Below, in pieces: positions 25,811-33,284 of a stretch of 47,027 bases of DNA. Source of the stretch: Pedosphaera sp. Its GTDB lineage: Bacteria; Verrucomicrobiota; Verrucomicrobiia; Limisphaerales; Pedosphaeraceae. The DNA lies in assembly GCA_028293285.1 (NCBI GenBank), contig JAQGPC010000022.1, forward strand, positions 1-47,027. Direction: 5' to 3'. Under the pieces are notes generated by a model. That model saw only the letters and a program-made list of their open reading frames with translations, was not told where the DNA came from and made no database searches. The position numbers were made by a program, and so were the translations under genes. Numbering within the stretch: position 1 is the first letter of the stretch; the number at the start of each line of letters is the position of its first letter.

Positions 25811-25984
25811 TTACGCAGTCTTCCGTTTTTTATGATGGCGATGCTTCACGTGCTTCTTATGATGTTTCTTATGGTGCTTTTTTGCGTGGACCGAGGCCGT
25901 TTGCAACGCCGCGTGGGTTTCCGGCACCATCATCGGCGAAAATGCGAACGCCCCTAAAGTCAGAACGAGAATCAGTTTCTTCAT
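25811..25984 (-). CDS. Small secreted His/Lys-rich peptide
   Basis: A 57-residue protein. The first 30 residues are a signal peptide (MKKLILVLTLGAFAFSPMM, cleavage near THA-AL); the remaining 27 are almost entirely His and Lys (motif H-A-K-K-H-H-K-K-H-H-K-K-H then HRHHKKRK). The His clusters could bind Zn, Cu or Ni, and the high positive charge could bind DNA or surface polymers; neither is proven. The longest frame begins at 26062, but the MKK start gives a typical export signal and lies just after a likely promoter. The leader resembles that of the Cys-rich gene at 24733, so the two may be paralogous exported peptides with different cargo. Confidence 0.7.
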   Translation of the reverse strand: MKKLILVLTLGAFAFSPMMVPETHAALQTASVHAKKHHKKHHKKHVKHRHHKKRKTA

Positions 25985-26009
25985 GGTTGCATAAACAAGA
26001 CTCTTAAGT

Positions 26010-26037
26010 TTTATATTTGTCAATCTGATGTTTTCAA
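26010..26037 (-). promoter_or_regulatory. Probable promoter of the His/Lys-rich peptide gene
   Basis: On the minus strand TTGAAA (26037-26032), a 16-base spacer and TATAAA (26015-26010) match sigma-70 elements, about 25 bases upstream of the MKK start codon. It supports the short start at 25984 over the longer frame. Confidence 0.45.
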
Positions 26038-26114
26038 TAAGATCTGACATAACAAGACACAAACACCTTCAATCAGGTTACATCATTTGGAAATTCTCTA
26101 TCAATTACTCCTGC

Positions 26115-29100
26115 TTAATAAGTAGCAATCACCCGAAAGAATTTTTTTGGGTCAACATCAGTCGGAATCAACACCTTTGCCGCCCCATTAGTTCCGGGTA
26201 TTACATTGCCGAACGGCAACCAGTCTACCAGATTAGTCGAGTATTGCGTTTGATAGTTCACTCCCGAAGTCCCGTACCAATTCAAGGCAACATTGGTCGT
26301 CTGCAACCCGGCAGTCACATTCGGCGCAATTCCACTCACGGCCATAAAGTTTTGGTTGGAGATGGATGTCGTTACATTGGTATAGGCCAGATAACTCGGC
26401 ACAAACTCCAGGCCATTCTTGGAAGCAGTGACTGTCCCATTCCAGCCCGGCGTGATACCTAATACATAGTTCCCGTTGGTATCAGTCGTTGTGAGCGAAA
26501 GTCCGCCCGTGGGTGACACGGTCACACCTGCGACTGGCTGCCCATTCGTATCTGTCACGGTGCCTTGAATCACCGGCAGCGAAATCGTAAACGCGCCGCT
26601 ATACACTTGTGGCATTGGCTGACCGAGGTAGTCTTCGACCTGCGGCCCGACATTGATCACATAGTTGCCTACCATTGTCTCCAATCCCAAATTGGCCCTG
26701 AACTTGGCGGCTCCCAAGGTCGTTATGCCGCTGACTGTAACGAGCGTTGCGTCGGGCCTGGTAATGATTACATCCGCTGGCGAAAAGGACGCCGGATTTA
26801 TAGCTGCGTTAAATGTAAAGTCCACGGAACTCACGCCGTTGCTGACCACGCCGGTCGGGGTCTGGGCGATCACTGCCAGATTTCCGAAGTTGGCCGAAAA
26901 GAAAATCGTCCCATCTTCGCCCCAATTGAAACCTTCCGCCCCGAACGCAGATATTAACCCGCCAAAATTGTTCGAAGGAGAATAGATCGCAATCCGTCCG
27001 CCCCCGCCTCCGCCGCCATTGTACAATTCCCCGGGGCCACCATTCGCCGTAACAAAACCATTCCCGATGAACGTGCCCGCAGTTACCCAAATGCTTCCGC
27101 CTGATCCGCCGCCAGCGTCATCCTGAACTGCGGAATTGCCGTCCGCGCTCAGTCTTCCATCCACGATAAGAGTTCCACCCACATTCAGGCGAATGGCTCC
27201 GCCGCCCTCGGAACCAATGGCCAGAGTAGCCGGTTTGGCCGCGCCGCCGCTGCCTTGGTCAACCGGCTGCTGCGCCGATCCATAATTTGTTCCACCCAGC
27301 AGCCCCGGAGAAGCCCCGCCCTTGCCTCCATAGCCAGCGCCACTCCCAGTGCTATTTAAGAAGTCGCGTTGACCGGCCCCGGGTCCGGTAGAAGATGCAA
27401 AACCTTTTCCATCCACGACCAATCCGCCACCAGCTTCAATCGTCGTATCGCCCAGGACGGATACATCCAGATTCGTCTGGCTTTGCAAACTGGTGAGGAA
27501 ACTATCACTTGCCACCATCAGATTGCTCAGCACCAAATAGGTGCTCGACGGGTAAACCACTGCTCCACCTCTCACCGTCAGATTAAACGGTGCCATGGCT
27601 GCAATCGGCGTGTTGGTGCCCAATACTCCACCATTATCCACCAACACCTGGCCAATCGACTGACCGTTCTTCTTAGTGTAAATGGTTCCCGCTCCGCCCG
27701 ACAAAGCCCCACCACCACCGTAGGCCGAAATGCTGCCGACAAAATTATTCGTCGTATTATAATAAAGCGCGATACGCCCGCCGCCGCCGCCGCCGCCAAA
27801 GCCAATGCCCGCACCCCCATTCGCGGAGATGCTTCCCGTTCCAGCAATGCTTCCCACGGATAACCAAACACTGCCGCCCGAACCACCGCCACTTCCTGAA
27901 GAAGTTCCCGCACCACCATCCGCCGAAATTCTTCCATTATTGGTCAATGCACCTATTACGGTCATATGCACAGCTCCGCCGCCAAAACTCCCCGCGTTCG
28001 TGGAAGCGCTTAACGAACCACCACCACTCCCAACACCATATTGTTGTGACGTAATGACATCATAAGTACCACCTCCCGCCGCGCCCCCGACACTGCCAGC
28101 TCCCAGGCCGCCATAGCCGCCGCCACTTCCCGTTGTGCCGTAAGCCGCGGAATTGAAGGTTCTGCCAGCACCTGTTCCCACCCCGTACATATTCCCTAGG
28201 CTATCCCCAATAATGCCGCCACCTGCCTGAACTGTCGCCGAGCCGGTGATAAATAAGTTGACCTGCCCTGTCGCCAGCAACCATGCATTCGACGCAACGA
28301 TCAGGTTGCGCAAGTTCGGCAAGTTCGGCGAGTTCTGGGCCATGATCGCGCCTCCTTGCAACGTAAGATCAAATCCGGAGCCAGGTGAAAGTCCTAAAGT
28401 CGTATTAGTGCCGGTCTGCTGCCCATTATCCACCAGCACCAAAAACGTCGATTGATTGTTAAATTTGCTATAAATCGTCCCCGCTCCTCCACAATTGGTG
28501 CCATTGGCTCCGCCCCAAGCCTTGATGGTGCCGGTGAAATCGTTGGTTGAATAATAAAGCGCGATGCGCCCGCCGCCGCCAGACCCGCCAGCGCCAACTC
28601 CCGATCCGCCACTTGCGGAGATGACTCCATTGCCAGCCAGCCTGCCCGCACTCAACCAGAGGCTCCCGCCTGCTCCGCCGCCGGAATACTGCGTTGAGGC
28701 CGTCCCGCCATCAGACGAAATTCGTCCATCCACCGTCAAAGTACCAGTAACGCTTAAATGAATCGCACCACCGCCTGCGCCTCCATAAACGACGCTCGGA
28801 TAACCATAACCTCCACTTCCGAAATCTGTCGGTTGCGACATTAAACCATACGTTGCTCCAGTGCCACCGCCCGTTTTGCTGGTTGATCCATAGCCCCCGT
28901 AAGACCCTCCGCCCCCGCTGGGTGGAAAGCTGCCTTGTTTACCTGCCCCTTGACCTTGCCCGGCGGCTGAGCCTGAACCGTCACTGATGATCCTGCCACC
29001 GGCTTGAATCGTGGCATTGCCTGTTACTAAAAAAGTGGCGCCGGTGACGAAGCTGTTCGAATATATGACCGTGCTGTTTGAGGCCACCACCAGATTGCCG

Positions 29101-32100
29101 AGTGTCTGTGAGCCCGTCATTCCTGCCACCCCCCCCTCTTGGATGGTCAGATCAAATGAAGGACTCGTCGCCGTTGGAAAAACCGTGCTATTACCTGTTC
29201 GTCCCCCATTGCTGACAACTACTTGTCCCAGGTTCTGGTTGGATTTCTTGGTATAAATAGTTCCGGCGCCACCGACTCGCGATCCGCTCCCTGCACCCCA
29301 AGCTCTGGTCACGCCCGTAAAATTATTGGACGTATAATAAATTGCTATGCGCCCGCCGGCGCCGGAACCGCCAGCGTCAGCGCCAAATCCTCCGTTCGCG
29401 GAAATTAATCCCGCACCGGACAATGTTCCCACCGTCAGGAAGATGCTGCCACCGGAACCACCCCCGCTTGCTGGATTGGTTGCACTGTTTCCTTCAGCGG
29501 AAATCTTTCCATCCACTAGCAGCGTTCCTGTCACGGTAATGTGGATTTGTCCCCCGCCAGCCGCTCCATTAAAAGCACTGGTTCCAGCCCCCCCGCCACT
29601 TCCGGCATCTATTGGTTGCGATACCGAGCCATACGTTGGACCATTGCTGGCACCTGCGGCACTGTACGATCCAATGCCTCCGTAACTTGCGCCACCTCCG
29701 GTAATACTAGTGCTGCTAAGTGTCTTTCCGGCTCCAGTTCCTTGACCAGCCGCACTCCCCGTCCCATCCGCTAGGAATCCACCGCCTGCCTGGATGGTTG
29801 CCGAACCTGTGATAGTCAAATTATTGTTTATATTAGTTGTCATCACCCATGCATTTGAGGCAATCAGTAAATTGCCGATGTTTTGCGCGCCGCCTAAAGG
29901 AACCACGGCACCGCCTTTTACTACCAGATCAAATGCTTCAACCACTGAAATGGGCGTGTTGGTTCCCGCTCTGTCTCCGTTATCCACCACCACCTGTCCG
30001 GGTGGCTGCCCCGCTGGTTTGTTTGTCCTGGAATAAACCGTTCCCGCACCGCCAATTCGCGAACCAACCCCTGCACCCCATGCTCTTGTGACTCCGGTAA
30101 AATTGTTGGTGGAATAATAAAGCGCAATCCGACCGCCACCACCATTGCCGCCACTATCGTTGCCCAAGCCCCCGTTCGCGGAAATTAATCCCGCACCGGA
30201 GAATGTTCCCGCTGTCAGGTAAATACTGCCACCCGAACCTCCGCCGCTTCCCTGGTTGGACAAGGAAGTAACACCATCCGCCGAAATTTTGCCGTCCACC
30301 GTGAGCGTTCCGGTTACGGTCATACGAATCTGTCCGCCAGCAAAGCCGCCCTGACTGGAAGCGGTTCCGCCCCCTCCTGTGCTTCCGGAATCGATTGGTG
30401 AGACGATGGAACCATACGTCGAACCTGTCCCTGCTCCTGCCGCGCTAATTGAACCGTAACCGCCATACGCACCGCCACCACCTGTGCTGTTTACGTTCTT
30501 ACCATTACCGGTTCCCGAAGTGGTAAAAGACACCCCATCCGCCACAATGCCGCCTCCCGCTTGAATCGTCACCGAACCGGTCACTGTCAAAAAATTATTG
30601 ATAGTATTGGTTACTGCCACCCAGGCATTCGAAGTGATCAGCAAACTGCCGATGGTTTGACCGCTCGACAGCCCGACCACCGCCCCTCCGGATGAGGTTA
30701 TGGCAAATGGTTCCGTCACCGTTATTGGTGTATTGGTGCCAGGCCGCCCTCCGTTATCCACGATCAACTGCCCGATCGGTGGATAAGGTCCTCCCTTCAG
30801 ATAAATCGTTCCTGCGCCACCCACGTTCAAGCCATTGCCCGCGCCCATGGCTTTCATCGTTCCGGTAAAAACGTTGGTATTATTATATACCACCGCGATT
30901 CGTCCGCCGCCGCCGCCGCCGCCAAACCCGTTTCCAGTTCCGCCGTTGGCCGAAATTGTTCCCGCTCCCGCCAGCGTTCCCACTGTCAACCACACGCTGC
31001 CCCCCGAACCGCCGCCCGTGCTCGCGTTCGTTCCATTATTACCATTGGCCGAAATCTTGCCGTCCAATGTCAAAGTGCCGTTTACCAACAATCTGATTGC
31101 TCCACCGCCCGACCCTCCCGACAAAGCAAATGCATTCCCCCCTCCGCTACCCGTATCAACCGGTGAAACAATGGAACCATAAACTGGGCCGCCTGCGCTT
31201 TGTCCCTGCCCAATCGCTCCGAAACCGCCGTATCCCGCTCCACCCGCGGCCCCACCCCCTGAATTAGCACCTCTCCCAGCGCCTACGCCTCCCACCGACC
31301 CCAGCCCATCACCAATAATTCCCGCGCCAGCCTGAATCGTGGCATTGCCGGTTACCGTTAATGCCGAAGTAAAGCTGCTCAAAGTCACCGCCGAATTGGA
31401 TGCCACCAACAAGCTGCCAATCGTTCGCGAGGTTGACAAAGTCAGCACGGCACCTCCCTTGACTGTAAAGCCAGTCTTGACGGGAATGCTGTCCATCAAA
31501 TCCGTCGTTGAAACCGTATTCGTCCCGGCAAGCCCTCCATTATCAACCACCAATTGTCCATCCGTGTCATTGGTTCCCTTGGTATAAATCGTCCCCGCTC
31601 CACCTATTTTCCACCCCTTCTTCCCATGCGCAATTAAGCTTCCGGTGAAAGTATTCGTATCATAATAAATCGCAATGCGCCCGCCACCGCCACCGCCACC
31701 CAGCGAAGGTTCACCCAAACCGCCATCTGCCGAAATCGTACCAATGCCACTAAAAGTTTGAGCCGTGAGCAATACACTTCCACCCGCGCCGCCTCCAGAT
31801 CGATCATTGATGCCATTCGCTCCCTTGGCCGAAATACTGCCGTCCACTCGCAAAACTCCGCCGACCGTCAACTTTATCGCCCCGCCGCCAAGGCCACCAG
31901 GCCCACCGGAGCCACCACCACCGGCGGATCCTTTATCAATCGGCTGAGTCGTTGAATCATAAATCTTTCCCGCCGGCGCATTGCTTGCGCTCAGCCCCCC
32001 ATAGCCTGCGTGACTGCCTCCGCTTCCACTCGCAATGGTGCCTGCGGAAGTACCGCTTCCCAGCCCGCCACCCGGCCCATATCCCCTTGCATCCACATTG

Positions 32101-32666
32101 ACCGCTCCACCGGGTTCCACCGAAACATCACCCGCCACCGTTAAGTTCACCCCCGTCGGGATCGACACATTCAATCCGCCATAAGTAAACAAAACCGTTG
32201 CCCCATCAGGAATCGTGGAAGTATCCGACCGCTCAATCGCCCAATCTCCACCGGTCGCTCTCAGGAGATAATCCGCAGGATTCGTATACGTAATCGCCCC
32301 CGTGTCATCCGTCATCTGCCAATAACTCATGGAAAGTAGATTCGAATGAGCGATCAGTTGCGCATTTGTTCCCGTCAACACATGAATTTCATTTGTGACG
32401 TTAACGGCGTCTGCCAGTCGGCCAGTCCCAGAATAGGTATGCGTCACATTCCCCCCGTTCAAAACCTGCAAGCTGGCAAACGCATGCGCCCCATCCACCG
32501 TCACCGTGCAATTCGTCACCGTGATATCCACCCCTTCGTAACTGGTATCATTAAAACCAATCACCGTATCGTTGGTAAAAGTGACCGCCCGTACCGAAAC
32601 CAATGGCGAAGCCACCATCACCAGGCAGACAATCCATCGCAGGGATAACATCATATAAGCCTTCAT
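26115..32666 (-). CDS. Giant secreted glycine-rich repeat protein with carboxypeptidase-regulatory-like domain
   Basis: A 2183-residue exported protein with a signal peptide (LRWIVCLVMVASPLVSVRA). After a leader beta region come seven repeats of about 210-250 residues. Each combines a Ser/Gly-rich loop (GGGSGGSVWLTVGT), ISANGG, a run of Gly ending GGGRIAIYY, NNFTG, GGAGTIYTK and VLVDNGG-x-x-G-T-N-T. The layout predicts a long beta-helix or filament like autotransporter passenger domains, but no beta-barrel translocator follows. Near the C-terminus are a Big-type domain, a carboxypeptidase-regulatory-like domain (GTVTDTNGQPVAGVTV) and a last module ending KKFFRVIATY. GAAGG lies eleven bases before the ATG. 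Adhesin or surface-layer function is inferred. Confidence 0.85.
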   Translation of the reverse strand: MKAYMMLSLRWIVCLVMVASPLVSVRAVTFTNDTVIGFNDTSYEGVDITVTNCTVTVDGAHAFASLQVLNGGNVTHTYSGTGRLADAVNVTNEIHVLTGTNAQLIAHSNLLSMSYWQMTDDTGAITYTNPADYLLRATGGDWAIERSDTSTIPDGATVLFTYGGLNVSIPTGVNLTVAGDVSVEPGGAVNVDARGYGPGGGLGSGTSAGTIASGSGGSHAGYGGLSASNAPAGKIYDSTTQPIDKGSAGGGGSGGPGGLGGGAIKLTVGGVLRVDGSISAKGANGINDRSGGGAGGSVLLTAQTFSGIGTISADGGLGEPSLGGGGGGGRIAIYYDTNTFTGSLIAHGKKGWKIGGAGTIYTKGTNDTDGQLVVDNGGLAGTNTVSTTDLMDSIPVKTGFTVKGGAVLTLSTSRTIGSLLVASNSAVTLSSFTSALTVTGNATIQAGAGIIGDGLGSVGGVGAGRGANSGGGAAGGAGYGGFGAIGQGQSAGGPVYGSIVSPVDTGSGGGNAFALSGGSGGGAIRLLVNGTLTLDGKISANGNNGTNASTGGGSGGSVWLTVGTLAGAGTISANGGTGNGFGGGGGGGRIAVVYNNTNVFTGTMKAMGAGNGLNVGGAGTIYLKGGPYPPIGQLIVDNGGRPGTNTPITVTEPFAITSSGGAVVGLSSGQTIGSLLITSNAWVAVTNTINNFLTVTGSVTIQAGGGIVADGVSFTTSGTGNGKNVNSTGGGGAYGGYGSISAAGAGTGSTYGSIVSPIDSGSTGGGGTASSQGGFAGGQIRMTVTGTLTVDGKISADGVTSLSNQGSGGGSGGSIYLTAGTFSGAGLISANGGLGNDSGGNGGGGRIALYYSTNNFTGVTRAWGAGVGSRIGGAGTVYSRTNKPAGQPPGQVVVDNGDRAGTNTPISVVEAFDLVVKGGAVVPLGGAQNIGNLLIASNAWVMTTNINNNLTITGSATIQAGGGFLADGTGSAAGQGTGAGKTLSSTSITGGGASYGGIGSYSAAGASNGPTYGSVSQPIDAGSGGGAGTSAFNGAAGGGQIHITVTGTLLVDGKISAEGNSATNPASGGGSGGSIFLTVGTLSGAGLISANGGFGADAGGSGAGGRIAIYYTSNNFTGVTRAWGAGSGSRVGGAGTIYTKKSNQNLGQVVVSNGGRTGNSTVFPTATSPSFDLTIQEGGVAGMTGSQTLGNLVVASNSTVIYSNSFVTGATFLVTGNATIQAGGRIISDGSGSAAGQGQGAGKQGSFPPSGGGGSYGGYGSTSKTGGGTGATYGLMSQPTDFGSGGYGYPSVVYGGAGGGAIHLSVTGTLTVDGRISSDGGTASTQYSGGGAGGSLWLSAGRLAGNGVISASGGSGVGAGGSGGGGRIALYYSTNDFTGTIKAWGGANGTNCGGAGTIYSKFNNQSTFLVLVDNGQQTGTNTTLGLSPGSGFDLTLQGGAIMAQNSPNLPNLRNLIVASNAWLLATGQVNLFITGSATVQAGGGIIGDSLGNMYGVGTGAGRTFNSAAYGTTGSGGGYGGLGAGSVGGAAGGGTYDVITSQQYGVGSGGGSLSASTNAGSFGGGAVHMTVIGALTNNGRISADGGAGTSSGSGGGSGGSVWLSVGSIAGTGSISANGGAGIGFGGGGGGGRIALYYNTTNNFVGSISAYGGGGALSGGAGTIYTKKNGQSIGQVLVDNGGVLGTNTPIAAMAPFNLTVRGGAVVYPSSTYLVLSNLMVASDSFLTSLQSQTNLDVSVLGDTTIEAGGGLVVDGKGFASSTGPGAGQRDFLNSTGSGAGYGGKGGASPGLLGGTNYGSAQQPVDQGSGGAAKPATLAIGSEGGGAIRLNVGGTLIVDGRLSADGNSAVQDDAGGGSGGSIWVTAGTFIGNGFVTANGGPGELYNGGGGGGGRIAIYSPSNNFGGLISAFGAEGFNWGEDGTIFFSANFGNLAVIAQTPTGVVSNGVSSVDFTFNAAINPASFSPADVIITRPDATLVTVSGITTLGAAKFRANLGLETMVGNYVINVGPQVEDYLGQPMPQVYSGAFTISLPVIQGTVTDTNGQPVAGVTVSPTGGLSLTTTDTNGNYVLGITPGWNGTVTASKNGLEFVPSYLAYTNVTTSISNQNFMAVSGIAPNVTAGLQTTNVALNWYGTSGVNYQTQYSTNLVDWLPFGNVIPGTNGAAKVLIPTDVDPKKFFRVIATY

Positions 32667-32832
32667 CGTGGTACAAACCTTCTGATATATTGCTCAACAA
32701 TTTGAGACGCACCCATGGCGCAGTCCTCTCTTGAATGGAACGATTGAAGCCCTTACCCCCTTTACTGTCAATTTCAAACAACCTGTGCCTCCAAACGCCC
32801 ATGCCACGCCACACGTCTTATCAGCCACATCT

Positions 32833-32847
32833 ACTCGCACCAGGTCG
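32833..32847 (+). repeat. 15-base direct repeat, copy 1
   Basis: ACTCGCACCAGGTCG occurs here and again, identical, at 33058-33072, 225 bases apart. The flanks are also partly alike, so these may be remnants of a longer repeat. Confidence 0.7.
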
Positions 32848-32977
32848 TACTAACTCACATCAGTTCGAATTAACTCCTTCCAGTTCTGGAACTTTCTAGC
32901 TTTGTGACCTAATGTCCTTTTCCCGGCCAACTGCTCTTTGCGCCTTCGTTGTTCACTCCTTCCCATTTCCAATTTTT

Positions 32978-33021
32978 TAACCCGGATTAACCCCCATTAA
33001 CTCGGAATAACCCAGAATTTC
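32978..33021 (+). repeat. Short tandem repeat with TTAACCC unit
   Basis: Four degenerate iterations of an 11-12-base unit (TTAACCCGGA, TTAACCCCCA, TTAACTCGGA, ATAACCCAGA) lie in a row. Confidence 0.5.
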
Positions 33022-33057
33022 CGACTTCTGTCCTCCGTCCTCCGTCCTCTGGTTCGA

Positions 33058-33072
33058 ACTCGCACCAGGTCG
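33058..33072 (+). repeat. 15-base direct repeat, copy 2
   Basis: This is identical to 32833-32847. It follows a TCCTCCG tandem and precedes the GCAGCC hairpin. Confidence 0.7.
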
Positions 33073-33087
33073 AACCCGCTCCTGCAC

Positions 33088-33124
33088 CGTAGCAGCCGAC
33101 GTCAGGAGGCTCTAACTCCTCCCC
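33088..33124 (+). repeat. GCAGCC-type hairpin element
   Basis: GTAGCAGCCGACGTCAGGAG followed by GCTCTAAC forms a short AGCC/GGCT stem. From memory, elements of this look recur between genes of Pedosphaera-like genomes; the window holds one copy, so this needs a genome search. Confidence 0.4.
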
Positions 33125-33126
33125 CA

Positions 33127-33159
33127 TTGTAACCATGTAACCTTTTAACCCTTGTAACA
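33127..33159 (+). repeat. Short tandem repeat with TGTAACC unit
   Basis: Four degenerate iterations of an 8-base unit (TTGTAACC, ATGTAACC, TTTTAACC, CTTGTAAC) in a row, close to the TTAACCC series and perhaps of the same origin. Confidence 0.5.
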
Positions 33160-33284
33160 GTTTCTTTTGTCAAAGATCAGTGATTCATCCGAAGTGAATA
33201 ACATACGTTATCAAACACGTCAACACTTTCCTCGTGGCCGCCGTCTGTGACCGATGGAAACCCACCTACTCACCCACCCACTCC

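Larger units (their letters stand above)
32667..33284. other. Gene-free region of decayed repeats between giant gene and alaS
   Basis: No plausible gene lies in these 618 bases. The plus strand is pyrimidine-rich and holds several repeat types listed separately: a 15-base direct repeat, two short tandem series built on TTAACC and TGTAACC, a TCCTCCG tandem (33030-33050), and a GCAGCC/GGCT hairpin. It looks like a graveyard of small repeat elements. Confidence 0.6.

Noticed and set aside
26115-32666. Regular DNA repeats that might suggest a CRISPR array
   Set aside because: The repeats are about 650-700 bases long, stay in frame and encode protein; there are no short repeats with unique spacers and no cas genes.
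33045-33080. GGTTCGAACTC resembles a tRNA T-loop
   Set aside because: The surrounding bases do not form acceptor, D or anticodon stems, and the string lies inside low-complexity repeat sequence.
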